Translations under genes and position numbers: made by a program | Part shown: piece by piece, positions 1 through 7,983 of the stretch | How positions within the stretch are numbered: the first letter of the stretch is position 1 | Layout of the letters: every line of letters begins with the position of its first letter | Source: Paenibacillus tuaregi | GTDB taxonomy: Bacteria > Bacillota > Bacilli > Paenibacillales > Paenibacillaceae | NCBI RefSeq assembly: GCF_900086655.1 | Contig: NZ_LT575476.1 | Coordinates: 1,200,243 to 1,264,242, forward strand | Length of the DNA stretch: 64,000 nucleotides | Direction: 5' to 3' | Notes under the pieces: model-generated | What the model saw: only the letters and a program-made list of their open reading frames with translations | The model's database searches: none | Told to the model about the DNA's origin: nothing

Positions 1-21
1 TACACCACCTTAGTCCTAACA

Positions 22-51
22 AAAAGAACCCGCGCCCAGCGCGGGTTCTTC
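22..51 (-). terminator. Displaced terminator of the sulfurtransferase gene
   Basis: A GC-rich hairpin with stem AAGAACCCGCGC/GCGCGGGTTCTT lies just beyond the sulfurtransferase 3'-end copy at 56-114. Read on the minus strand, stop codon and hairpin are only a few bases apart. It is therefore most simply the original terminator of the sulfurtransferase gene, now about 13 kb from it because the mobile region inserted in between. The hairpin is seen; the history is inferred. Confidence 0.75.
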
Positions 52-55
52 CACG

Positions 56-114
56 TTATTCCTCACCAGTAGCCACCGGATTCTCCGGATACGAAATCCA
101 GTCGCTCCAGCTTC
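56..114 (-). repeat. attR-like copy of sulfurtransferase 3' end
   Basis: Read on the minus strand this encodes the last codons of the sulfurtransferase (SDWISYPENPVATGEE, stop). Bases 72-114 are identical over 43 bp to 13,210-13,252 in the intact gene. The outer side continues into host sequence and a terminator, the inner side into repeat arm A. This is the expected structure of the far attachment site of an element integrated at a gene's 3' end. Confidence 0.85.
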
Positions 115-424
115 TTACTCCCCCACGAACCCCCATGCTCGGAATGTTCCAAAGGCAAAAGGTGGGGGTTCCAATCAGCGCGGCGGGAATGCCTCGGAGG
201 ATATGCCAGCGCCTATGTGCAACGACCTCCCTTGGCTACGCTTGGGAGGACTTGTGGAGCAAGAAGCTCGTGAGGACGGGGCTGGCGGAACAGTTTGGTT
301 TGAGCCGGGGCAAGTCATCCACCTGTGGCTGGGTCAAGCCGAACGGAACGCCAACAAAAGGCCCAGTGAAGCAAGGTAGCACCCGGAGGGTGGATGGGCT
401 GGGTTGTGGACGGATGACGGCTGT
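115..424. repeat. Long inverted repeat arm A, left copy
   Basis: About 310 bp that recur in inverted orientation at 4,688-4,990. The similarity is clear but diverged by scattered substitutions and small indels, and it ends abruptly at the inner side near 424. An open frame runs through both copies, but without a ribosome site and with mostly amino-acid-changing differences, so it is not called a gene. Together with the att copy, arm A forms one terminus of the mobile unit. Confidence 0.8.
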
Positions 425-627
425 AGCTAATTGATATCTGTCGAACCTCACCGAAAACGACGATCATACCTACCTTGACAGGCCGACCAAACATCTCATA
501 CAATGCCCTATAAAATTCAAGGGCATGGTTCACCTGGGTTTTATCTTTTCACGGGTTTGTCCCGCTGGAGGCTGTCTGTACTCTGGTCGAGTTTACGGAT
601 CATCGCAGCCTCCTACCCAAACAACAG

Positions 628-663
628 AAAGCCGCCCTTTCTGCACTCAGGTTAGGCGGCTTT
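628..663 (-). terminator. Terminator after the Xre regulator
   Basis: Hairpin AAAGCCGCC/GGCGGCTTT lies 12 bases past the stop of the minus-strand regulator and is followed by a short T-rich run on that strand. The 200 bases between it and repeat arm A show no gene that I can support. Confidence 0.6.
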
Positions 664-675
664 CGCTGTTTACGG

Positions 676-1029
676 TTACTTCGGCGCATATGTTTTGAAA
701 ACCTCCGTCAAAACGTTGATCGCCATTTGGATTTCTTTCTCATCCCTGTTCAGCAGCAGGAAAAACGCTTCTTGCAACGTTTTCTCCTTCTCCGTCAGCG
801 GTTTGTCATAGTCCCGTACGTACCCGAACAACTCACCTGTGTCAACGCCAAGAGTTTCAGCAACCTTCGCCAGATTCGCCAGCGAAACGTTCCGCTCCCC
901 GCGTTCCAGACCTCCGACGTACGAAAAGTGAAATCCGGCGCGTTCGCCAAGCTCTTCCTGTGACAAGCCCCGCTCTTTACGCAGTTCTCTGATCTTACCT
1001 CCAACCAATTTCAATATTGTATCCGACAT
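676..1029 (-). CDS. Xre-family helix-turn-helix transcriptional regulator
   Basis: A 117-residue DNA-binding protein. Residues about 7-65 form a Cro/CI-type helix-turn-helix (IRELRKERGLSQEELGERAG, then a recognition helix ending in LERGERNVS). The C-terminal 50 residues are helical and unassigned. I start it at MSDTI rather than at an upstream ATG 23 codons earlier, because homologous HTH proteins begin close to the helix-turn-helix. It is transcribed away from the membrane-protein gene at 1,262; the shared 230-bp gap holds a perfect palindrome at 1,115-1,130, a likely operator. It probably controls element genes, as such regulators do in integrative elements. The family call is firm; its targets are inferred. 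Confidence 0.85.
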   Translation of the reverse strand: MSDTILKLVGGKIRELRKERGLSQEELGERAGFHFSYVGGLERGERNVSLANLAKVAETLGVDTGELFGYVRDYDKPLTEKEKTLQEAFFLLLNRDEKEIQMAINVLTEVFKTYAPK

Positions 1030-1105
1030 CTTCGCAACACCCCATACTTGGAGTGTAGACAAGCGACAGGTACGAAGTAATAGGTTTAATCGTATCAAAA
1101 TTATT

Positions 1106-1139
1106 TATAATACTAAAACATGCATGTTTTCTGTATAAT
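1106..1139. promoter_or_regulatory. Divergent promoter with 16-bp palindromic operator
   Basis: The perfect palindrome AAAACATGCATGTTTT at 1,115-1,130 sits between two TATAAT boxes (1,106-1,111 and 1,134-1,139). It lies in the gap between the divergent Xre regulator and membrane-protein genes. This position fits an autoregulatory operator for the Xre protein. Clear -35 boxes were not found. Confidence 0.5.
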
Positions 1140-1261
1140 ACTTTCCGACACTATTTTTCAATACAATACTTTTGGACATAAAAGGCACGATAATTGTCGA
1201 AGAGTAAGCCTTCATGTTTTAATGGAATTTTTTCAATATTATATTGCGAAGGAGAATATGG

Positions 1262-1663
1262 ATGAATCAAGAACAGAAGGGACAAGCCAGTAAGAACGAA
1301 CAGGCTACACAGGGAAGGGAGGCCAAGCAATCGGATAGGAAAAAGCTACTTCTCATGGCGGGGGCAGTTGTAATTGTTATATTGGCATTCATTGTCGGAT
1401 CATTTACTCGAAATGATGATAAGAAGATTGTCGGAGAACAGCCCCTACAATGGGGACAGAAGAAGCAGGAAGAGGCTAAGGTCCAACAGAAAACGGAAGA
1501 GGCGATCAACGATTATCTAACCGCTATTCGGAACAAGGACTACGAGAAAGCAGCAAATTACATATCTGATAACGCGAAGTCAATGGATGGTAAGCTAAAA
1601 GAAAACCCTGCGGAGTGGGGATATCGGGAATTTAAGTCGGAACCATTAGTGAGGGCACGTTAA
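1262..1663 (+). CDS. Small single-pass membrane protein, C-terminus possibly frameshifted
   Basis: A protein of about 133 residues with no recognised family. A charged, Gln/Lys-rich N-terminus precedes one hydrophobic segment (LLLMAGAVVIVILAFIVGSF), then a Lys/Glu-rich soluble part with a helical DUF4878-like stretch (AINDYLTAIRNKDYEKAANYI). The start at 1,262 follows GGAG at 1,251-1,254 with good spacing. The ORF stops at 1,663, but a plus-one frame continues as HVKPEVEDLVRGLKAD to a stop at 1,706. The true C-terminus may therefore have been lost to a one-base change. It is divergent from the Xre gene and may be under its control. Confidence 0.6.
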   Translation: MNQEQKGQASKNEQATQGREAKQSDRKKLLLMAGAVVIVILAFIVGSFTRNDDKKIVGEQPLQWGQKKQEEAKVQQKTEEAINDYLTAIRNKDYEKAANYISDNAKSMDGKLKENPAEWGYREFKSEPLVRAR

Positions 1664-1669
1664 ACCAGA

Positions 1670-2070
1670 AGTAGAGGATTTGGTTCGTGGACTTAAGGCA
1701 GACTGACGCAACATCAGCAAAGCGGCTCCGAAAAACGGAGAACTTGCCGCGTCAGTCCCTTTTGCCGCTGTTCGTTGAGCGAAACACCTGACGCGGTGGT
1801 TTTTCCGGCATGGACAAAAACTGTGGCTGCCGTTGTAACCTCTCCAACGTTTTCCCGAAATATCTATTATTATCGCGAATAATTACCAGACAATGTTAGC
1901 CATTATGCCCCGCACAGCACTATCTGAAGGTACTTAGGCACACAAGCTCAAGAAGATCATCACGAAAAGCTCAAAGGATCTATACGTTGAATCGCGATTA
2001 TTATGGTTCTGCATATAGGTTTGGATTAGGCTCGTTTTGGCGCGTTTCAACACCTCTGCACCTGAACTGG
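1670..2070. other. Intergenic stretch with no supported gene
   Basis: About 400 bases between the membrane-protein gene and the 3' end of the tyrosine recombinase. It contains imperfect inverted copies of CGCGTCAG/CTGACGCG near 1,755-1,800, which may form a terminator or recombinase site. I see no convincing coding frame. Confidence 0.5.
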
Positions 2071-3086
2071 TTACATGCCGACGAGTGGGCTGTTTTGCGC
2101 GTGTTGCTCTTGCAGATCGCGGTTGTTCAATTGGACGTACTTCCGTACCATGGAAATATCGTGGTGACCGAGTATCTTTTGCAACGAAAAAAGGTCGCCG
2201 CCGTTCATGAGGTACAGCTTGACGAACGTGTGCCGGAACGTGTGCGGAGAGACACGAACGCCAGTGATATCTGCGTTTTCGCCATGAAAACGGATGCGTT
2301 CGTATGCCTGGTTGTACGTCAAAGGCTTGCCGTTGTTCGAGAGAAACAGCTGGAAGAGCATCGGCTGGCAAACTGCTTTTGGTTTTCTTGGGCAAGCGCG
2401 GCGAGAAGCTCGGCAGTACGATTACTTATAGGTACAGAGCGCGACGTACCGTTCTTGGCAATGTTGGCACGGACAGTAATCGTTCTGTCGACACCGTTCA
2501 GATCGTCCACGGTCAGACTCAATGCCTCGTTGATCCGAAGTCCGGTGTCGAAAAGCAAGATGAGTAGAGCATAGTCGCGGAAACCAAGGTACGTCCGTTG
2601 GTTTGGTGCAGCAAGCAGTTGCAGCACTTGCTCCTTCTCGAAAGCTCCGATAGTGTCCTCTTTGACCTTTTGTAGCTTAACACGGGAGGCAAGGTCGGCT
2701 TTCAGGTATCCTTCATCGTGGAGGAACCGAAGGAAACATTTGAGCGTTCGGGCTCGGATGTTTACTGTGGCCGGAGACAAGCCTTTGGCTGTGTTGTGGC
2801 TCTGCAACGTTGGGTGTCCGGAGTACAATGCTTGTTCGGTCAGCATATGCCCGACGTACTGGCGAACGTGGTCAGCAGTCAGTTCTTCCAGCTTGAGCGT
2901 TGGATACTGATCGACCAACCAACGTTGTAGGTACCGATAGTGACTTTCGTGGTCGGTAATCGTTCGAGGCTTCAATCCTTCCGTTTTCTTGGCTCGGAGA
3001 AACAGAGTGAAGTAGTAATCAAGCGGATGCTGTAAGGTAATCGGAGCATAAGTCAACCGTTCGCTTGTTGTGGTTGCCGTGAGCAT
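2071..3086 (-). pseudogene. Tyrosine recombinase (XerC/D-like), one-base frameshift
   Basis: A site-specific tyrosine recombinase of about 338 residues once one base is restored. The N-terminal SAM-like core-binding domain spans roughly residues 15-120, and the catalytic domain contains DTGLRINEALSLT. After a frame break near 2,365-2,375 it continues with HTFRHTF, LGHHDISM and a later YVQL, giving the R...HxxR...H...Y set. The start is the ATG at 3,086 behind GAGAGGAGTGATTC, a strong ribosome site. The total length of 1,016 nt is one short of a whole reading frame, which fits a single deletion. Catalytic residues lie on both sides of the break, so the gene is probably inactive unless the break is a sequencing error. 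It is the likely integrase of unit A. Confidence 0.85.
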
Positions 3087-3228
3087 ATGAATCACTCCTC
3101 TCAAAATGGATGCAAAAAAACCGCCAAGGTAATGGCGGCTGATTAGTTGAGTATTATACATAAATTATATTTTCATCGGCTTCACTTTAACAAGTTAACT
3201 TATGGACATTTTCTATAACCAAATTAAA

Positions 3229-4053
3229 CTACTTCCAAGTGTGCACGGAGAACATCGGTATGTTGTTTCTAGGGGTACTTGTTTGAACAGTGATACGATG
3301 GTGGTCAAAAAGTTCATTGTCAGTACCATGACAACACATCTTATATTTCTTTCCAGAGTTACAGGGGCAAAGTTGATTGCGACCCACCCCAATGAATTCT
3401 TTCTTTCGTTCCTTTAGAAAGTCAAGATTCCAATCATCGTATGGACCGGAAATCTGAGTTAACAGAGTGTCTAGCATTGAGTAGTTATATTCCATACCTT
3501 GAGGGAAAAGCACCGTATACTTATCAAAGGGGTTTGTCACAATTGCTATAGCCAGAAATTCAGCATCCTGAATAATACGACCGCATTGCTCTCCGTTATA
3601 GATCTCCCCAATCCGGTGACCGCAAGGTCTCCTTAAAGAAACGGTAGCTCCGCATATTGAGCAGCTAGCCCGTTTTACAATCATCTCGCGACTCATAAAA
3701 TATTGGTATGGAAACAACTTTTGATACTGAAAAATCATCTTATCATAGAATGGCAAATGAAAATTATTATCTTGGAAGTCCAAATGCTTTCTGAGGAAGG
3801 ATAGTTCTATGTCGGTACGATCAAAAGCTAGCCACGCATCAAAATGTTTCTTTTCTTGCAAATTCCGAAAGGCAGATAAGTATCCTCGAATTACTTTATA
3901 GACTTGTTCAATGCACCAAATTTCTTTTGCTGCAGACTGATTGTTTTGAGATACTTCAATAGCCTTTAGTGATTTGAGATGGGTGGGGATATCTTCATTG
4001 AGAACGGTGCCCCGAAAATTATGCAAATAATCTTTAATAGCTAATATATCCAT
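3229..4053 (-). CDS. SEC-C metal-binding motif protein
   Basis: A 274-residue protein with a C-terminal SEC-C zinc-binding motif (GRNQLCPCNSGKKYKMCC, about residues 228-245) and a second Cys pair, CSIC, near residue 133. The rest is AT-rich and unassigned. SEC-C motifs occur on SecA and on many uncharacterised proteins, where they bind zinc and often ribosomal or nucleic-acid partners. The gene follows the membrane-protein gene at 4,063-4,602 by nine bases, so the two are likely co-transcribed and may act together. It sits at the cargo position between the recombinase and arm A of an integrated element. Function is unknown; a defence role is only inferred from context. Confidence 0.75.
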   Translation of the reverse strand: MDILAIKDYLHNFRGTVLNEDIPTHLKSLKAIEVSQNNQSAAKEIWCIEQVYKVIRGYLSAFRNLQEKKHFDAWLAFDRTDIELSFLRKHLDFQDNNFHLPFYDKMIFQYQKLFPYQYFMSREMIVKRASCSICGATVSLRRPCGHRIGEIYNGEQCGRIIQDAEFLAIAIVTNPFDKYTVLFPQGMEYNYSMLDTLLTQISGPYDDWNLDFLKERKKEFIGVGRNQLCPCNSGKKYKMCCHGTDNELFDHHRITVQTSTPRNNIPMFSVHTWK

Positions 4054-4062
4054 ACCAATGAC

Positions 4063-4602
4063 CTACTCGTCCAAGAGATTAATTGCTTTTATTGTCGATT
4101 CAAATTTGTCAGCGTCGCCTTCATATGAAATTCTTTTCGATTTCCCCTCTGTCTCCACAATTAGATTCACCTTGACTTTTAGGTCAGTTCGTCGAGACTT
4201 CATTTTATCGTATAGATAGTTAGTTATCAGCCCAGTAACAATAGGAAAAGCGACAACAGTCATTATGATATTCGGTATGTTTATAAGGTCAGCGTGGAGT
4301 TCCAGCTCATGAAACTGTTCATCTGAAGCGCAAATATCAAAGGTAACCTCAGTACCATTTGAAGCATCCTGAACGTATTGAAAGAACACCACAGATTCTT
4401 CAGGGAAAAGTGGGTTATTATGATCACGGAAACCTTCATCATATGGAATGATCAGAGCATTCGCGCGCTGTATTTCTTCGGCATGCTCCTTAGGGAAATA
4501 AGGTTTCTCATATATATCACTGAATGTCAATTCGATATCGGTTACTTCTATTTTAGAAACTTCTTTACTTTCATGAATCACAGCAATTCCAGTCCCTTCC
4601 AC
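4063..4602 (-). CDS. Hypothetical membrane protein paired with SEC-C gene
   Basis: About 179 residues and no recognised family. The N-terminal 110 residues are acidic and soluble, followed by one membrane segment (IIMTVVAFPIVTGLITNYLY). The cytoplasmic tail of 45 residues has the pattern KVNLIVETEGK...ISYEGDADKFESTIKAI, like the small C-terminal domain often attached to effector or signalling proteins. The start is uncertain: GTG at 4,602 lacks a ribosome site, while GTG at 4,581 follows GGAAGGGA. A TATAAT lies at 4,617-4,622 on the minus strand. It is probably the first gene of a two-gene operon with the SEC-C gene. Confidence 0.65.
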   Translation of the reverse strand: MEGTGIAVIHESKEVSKIEVTDIELTFSDIYEKPYFPKEHAEEIQRANALIIPYDEGFRDHNNPLFPEESVVFFQYVQDASNGTEVTFDICASDEQFHELELHADLINIPNIIMTVVAFPIVTGLITNYLYDKMKSRRTDLKVKVNLIVETEGKSKRISYEGDADKFESTIKAINLLDE

Positions 4603-4660
4603 GATTTGGATGCTTTTATTATACGGTCACCAATTAAAGAGTTGCAATATATAAATAGAC

Positions 4661-4689
4661 TTGCAAACAACAATCAACAAGTTGCAAAC
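4661..4689 (+). repeat. Two TTGCAAAC repeats beside arm A
   Basis: TTGCAAAC occurs at 4,661-4,668 and 4,682-4,689, at the inner edge of arm A. The same octamer, with one more T, occurs twice in arm B at 5,141-5,160 and again in its mirror copy at 13,090-13,109. Paired short repeats on both sides of an att core are typical of integrase arm-type binding sites; that role is inferred. Confidence 0.45.
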
Positions 4690-4990
4690 AGCCGTCATCC
4701 GTCCACAACCCAGCCCATCCACCCTCCGGGTTCTACCTTGCTTCACTTGGTCTTTTGTTGGCGTTCCGTTCGGCTTGGTCCAGCCACAGGTGGATGGCTT
4801 TCCTTGGCTCAAACCATATTGTTCCGCCAGCCCCGTCCTCCACGAGCTTCTTGCTCCACAAGTCCTCCCAAGCGTAGCCAAGGGAGGTCGTTGCACATGG
4901 ATGCTTGCATGTCCTCCGAGGTATTCCCGCCGCGCTGATCGGAACCCCTACTTTTTGACGTTGGAACTATTCAAGAATGGGGATTCGTGG
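4688..4990. repeat. Long inverted repeat arm A, right copy
   Basis: Inverted, diverged copy of 115-424. Shared blocks include the reverse complement of the GACGGCTGT inner edge and the stretch around CGTGGGGGA next to the att core. The two copies face each other across 424-4,688, so unit A is bounded by inverted repeats. Confidence 0.8.
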
Positions 4991-4997
4991 GGGATAA

Positions 4998-5056
4998 GAA
5001 GCTGGAGCGACTGGTTTTCGTATCCGGAGAATCCGATCGAGACGAGGGAAGAGTAA
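4998..5056 (+). repeat. attP-like or element-junction core, inverted
   Basis: A third copy of the sulfurtransferase 3' end, oriented opposite to the other two. It encodes SDWFSYPENPIETREE and a stop. Unlike 56-114 and 13,194-13,252, both flanks are element DNA: arm A on the upstream side and arm B on the downstream side. This is the layout expected of attP or of a junction between two integrated copies. Its coding divergence (WF, IETR) suggests capture from a different host allele. Confidence 0.8.
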
Positions 5057-5660
5057 GAGCTGAGAGGCCGCGTCGGACGCGAGTTTGGGGGCTGCAACAG
5101 GTTGGGATCAAGTGACCTGTCGCGGCCCTCTTTGTGCTTCTTTGCAAACAATTTGCAAACATGAAGTCGGCGAAAGCAGTTGTAGGAACCTCGGAGACAA
5201 CCACAGTCCAGCAGTCGGGTCAGGTGGTTGTTGAGTAAGTGGAAAGATCAAAAGCATTATTCAGCCACAACCCCTGTAAGGTCAAAAGCGAGCGCTTAGC
5301 TTTTAAGAGGATTAATTATTTATTAGTGTTTTCTTGTTGTCACTTCACTGCCACCTGCTGTCACCTACTGTCACTGTGGTGGCAGTTCCGCGCACTCCTT
5401 TTCTGCGGCTCCGAGCTTCAGTTTTGTCACACTGTCACCTGTTGCCCCCTGTTCCGGGCTACTTGTTGTTATGCTACCTTGTTCTTCGGTTCACATCTTT
5501 CCCTCCGGGTGACAACGTGACAAAACTTGTTTCGCTGAACGTAGGCGGCGGCTTCCGTCCACTGCCACCGCCGTGACAACAAGTGGCAGTCAACCGGGAC
5601 AAAGGTATGCCCAAGTGACTGCCACGAATTTTGGTGATGTGCTGCTTATGGTGACAAAGG
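5057..5660. repeat. Long inverted repeat arm B, left copy
   Basis: About 600 bp recurring in inverted orientation at 12,599-13,193. The inner boundary is sharp: GCTGCTTATGGTGACAAAGG ends at 5,660, and its reverse complement begins at 12,599. The arm contains TTTGCAAAC twice (5,141-5,149, 5,152-5,160). It also has a dense array of TGYCAC and GTGRCA hexamers from 5,338 to 5,656, described separately. Open frames in the arm are mirrored in the other copy and have no ribosome sites, so none is called. Confidence 0.85.
5338..5656. repeat. Array of TGYCAC/GTGRCA hexamers
   Basis: TGTCAC or TGCCAC starts at 5,338, 5,349, 5,359, 5,369, 5,425, 5,433, 5,563 and 5,620. The inverted form GTGACA/GTGGCA starts at 5,379, 5,509, 5,517, 5,573, 5,583 and 5,651. 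The first five are spaced 10-11 bp, about one helical turn. The array is repeated in the mirror arm at 12.6-12.9 kb. It looks like a multi-site protein-binding region (recombinase accessory protein, replication initiator or repressor). Confidence 0.65.
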
Positions 5661-5700
5661 ATCAAGAACGGACGGTTGCTGCTGAAGCAAATGGTTTCAA

Positions 5701-6747
5701 TCACCAGATCCCTTTGATTTCATTTTCCAACTTAAAGCACAGTACCCTAAGCGAATCTAGCAAATCTTCTTTGTTGAATTTATTTTCTATAAAATGCATC
5801 TTTCTCTTATGTTGAATTCGATCGACGTATCTATCGATAATATTAAAGTCGCTGTTGCTCCAGCCTGCTTCCCTTAGGTTTATTTCAATAAACGGAGGGA
5901 GTACGTCGGTTGTACCATCACGAATCATAACCCTCATTTTCATTGAATCGAAAACTTGATATAACTTTTCGTCAGCAGTAACAAATATAGGAACAGTGTT
6001 GTTCTTTCCAAAAGTCTGACTTACTAGAGTTGGAAATGTGAGATCTATGGAAGCATTCCATATTGCATGTAACGCCTTGCTAATATCCCTTCCTAGTTTG
6101 TGAATAAGTTTTTTGACTTCACTGCTTCCTCCAAAATAATGGTATCCAAAGAGTAAATTTGCTCCCCCTACAAGGTTTACACCATTATCTAAAAAATCGA
6201 CGTACTCAATCATTTTCTCGACAGTTGTCTTGTTGGTTTGCTTGTCTAATATTAACAGCTTTAACAAACTAGAATAGTTTACGAATAGAAGACTCTGAAA
6301 GGAGCTATTACTCTCAAGACTATCTAATTTTGAGTCCTTCAGGCTACTTGTATCTTTAACGGGTGGGGTAAATTTTATTAGCTTGCTATGTTCTAACATT
6401 TCAAAATAACTTAATGAAAAAAGTCCGCCAATACATGAGGTCATCTCTTGCACTTTAACCCTGTTAATAGAGAAGTCATTCTTATTACGGCAGGCTTCTT
6501 CGATTCCCAAAGAATAATCAACAATCAAGTCATGGATTTCAATATACTTAAGCAGATCACGTAATGTATCCCAGATATTATCAGGCCTATTTACAATACT
6601 TTGAGGCTCTCGATAAAAATCTCTTAACAAGATACAAAGATTTGTATCAAGGAATAGTTCAATATAACGGGGAGGGACTTTATTGACTAATTCATCAAAT
6701 GTTTGGATTTTATCATGAATATACATTGAGCTTAAATAGAGCTTCAT
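5701..6747 (-). CDS. PIN-like domain hypothetical protein
   Basis: A 348-residue AT-rich gene. Two features suggest a PIN-like nuclease: LFLDTNLCILLRDFY near residues 31-45, with the early Asp of PIN folds, and IFVTADEKLYQVFDSM near residues 250-265, like the late conserved Asp strand. The middle is helical and unassigned. I do not recognise a specific family. It ends 41 bp inside arm B's inner boundary and is followed upstream by the integrase remnant. This is the usual cargo position. An RNase or toxin-like role would fit, but catalytic acids beyond these two were not established. Confidence 0.6.
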   Translation of the reverse strand: MKLYLSSMYIHDKIQTFDELVNKVPPRYIELFLDTNLCILLRDFYREPQSIVNRPDNIWDTLRDLLKYIEIHDLIVDYSLGIEEACRNKNDFSINRVKVQEMTSCIGGLFSLSYFEMLEHSKLIKFTPPVKDTSSLKDSKLDSLESNSSFQSLLFVNYSSLLKLLILDKQTNKTTVEKMIEYVDFLDNGVNLVGGANLLFGYHYFGGSSEVKKLIHKLGRDISKALHAIWNASIDLTFPTLVSQTFGKNNTVPIFVTADEKLYQVFDSMKMRVMIRDGTTDVLPPFIEINLREAGWSNSDFNIIDRYVDRIQHKRKMHFIENKFNKEDLLDSLRVLCFKLENEIKGIW

Positions 6748-6781
6748 TATCTCACCAAATGTTATTTTTTATATATCAAGA

Positions 6782-7908
6782 CTATTGCCTCCGTAGTAAG
6801 TTGTCAATTTTTTCTGCTGCTTCTTGCTGAAGTGTCGGGAACAGGTGCGAATACCTATCGAGCGTTATCATAATCGAAGAGTGACCCAGCCGCTCTGAAA
6901 CAGCCTTCGGGTGTATCCCCGCCTTGAGCAACAGACTCGCGTGCGTGTGCCGGAGGTCATGTAACCTGATTTTTGGCAGACCAGACTTCCGGAGCAAGTC
7001 CAACCAACGCGTTTCTAAAAAGTACGGGCTGACCGGGAATCCGTTTCTCGTCTGCACAACCAAGCCATGATCGTTGTACTCCGTTCCGTTCTTCTCAGCC
7101 TTCTGCCGGTCTTCTTCAAGCACGAGGCGATGTTTCTTGAGGGCTTCGACTGTCTGCTGAGGTAAAACAATCGTTCGGATACCAGCGGCAGTCTTGGGTT
7201 CCTGAAAGATGTGACCGACACTGCCGCGAGTATATGACCGGCACCGATAGCTTCCCTGTTGTCAGGTCTATGTCCTCCCACTTCACTCCGAGAACCTCGC
7301 CACGTCTCATACCTGTTGTCGCTGCTAGCAAAAAGATGATGTGATATCGGCTGTTCTTCGTGAAATCCAAAAACTGCATTAATTCCTCGTCCGTCCAAGT
7401 CTTCGTTTGACTCTTAGGTATCTGTGGCGGCTTCACCAGTCGAGCAACATTCTTAACTAGCAGTTCCCATTTGACTGCAGTCTCCAGCGCATCGTGCAAA
7501 ATCTTATGAACGTGGTTGATCGTTTGTGGAGACAATCGCTTTTCGCCGCTTCCAAGCCGCTCGTACATGCTCACCAGATGTTGCGGTGACACGTTGACCA
7601 TCTTGATCTGACCAAGCTGTGGAATGATATGATAGTTGACCAGCCACCGATACGTCTTATACGTGCCGGGACGAATATTCATCTGCTTCTGTGCCAACCA
7701 CGACGTAAAGAATGTCGCCACGTCGTCCTTGGTCGGCTCGATATAAGTATCGGTATTTAATTCGTGTAATACCTTAGCGAGTGCCTTCTCTGCATCAGCT
7801 TTGGTTTCGTACCCTCCCTTAGACTTCTGCCGACGCTTACCCTCGCTGTTCTTCCCGATCTCGACTACCCACGACCACTTGTTACCACGCTTCGATACAA
7901 CCTCTCAT
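6782..7908 (-). pseudogene. Phage-type tyrosine integrase, two frameshifts
   Basis: Reconstructed, this is a 374-residue integrase: an N-terminal AP2-like DNA-binding part (KWSWVVEIGK...), a SAM-like core-binding domain, then the catalytic domain with TTGMRRGEVLGVKWEDI, HDLRHTHASLL, RLGHSSIMITLDRYSHL. The ATG at 7,906-7,908 follows GGAGGTAGATCGG, but the frame runs to a stop after eight codons. Removing one T gives MRGVSKRGNKW. A second extra base near 7,240 breaks the frame before the catalytic His/Arg. Two one-base insertions account exactly for the length, so this is a decayed integrase. It is the likely mobility gene of unit B and is probably not functional. Confidence 0.85.
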
Positions 7909-7950
7909 CCGATCTACCTCCTACGTATACTCAAATTTAGCCGCAAAAAA

Positions 7951-7983
7951 GAGCCTTCCGCTTCGTGAAAAGCGAAAAGGCTC
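7951..7983. terminator. Hairpin upstream of the integrase remnant
   Basis: Hairpin GAGCCTT..GCTT/AAGC..AAGGCTC is flanked by A-runs on the left and T-runs on the right, so it can terminate transcription on either strand. It insulates the integrase from the region to its right. Confidence 0.55.

Noticed and set aside
135..434. Open frame through arm A, similar to one at 4,627-4,896
   Set aside because: It lies inside an inverted repeat, has no ribosome site, and differences between copies are mostly amino-acid changing, with a frame break in one copy.
1934..2574. Plus- and minus-strand frames overlapping the recombinase
   Set aside because: They are shadow frames of the recombinase coding sequence, without motifs of their own.
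5239..5520. Open frames mirrored in the two arm B copies (also 12,715-13,011)
   Set aside because: They are generated by the repeated TGYCAC-rich sequence, lack ribosome sites and encode low-complexity Leu/Cys/Val protein.
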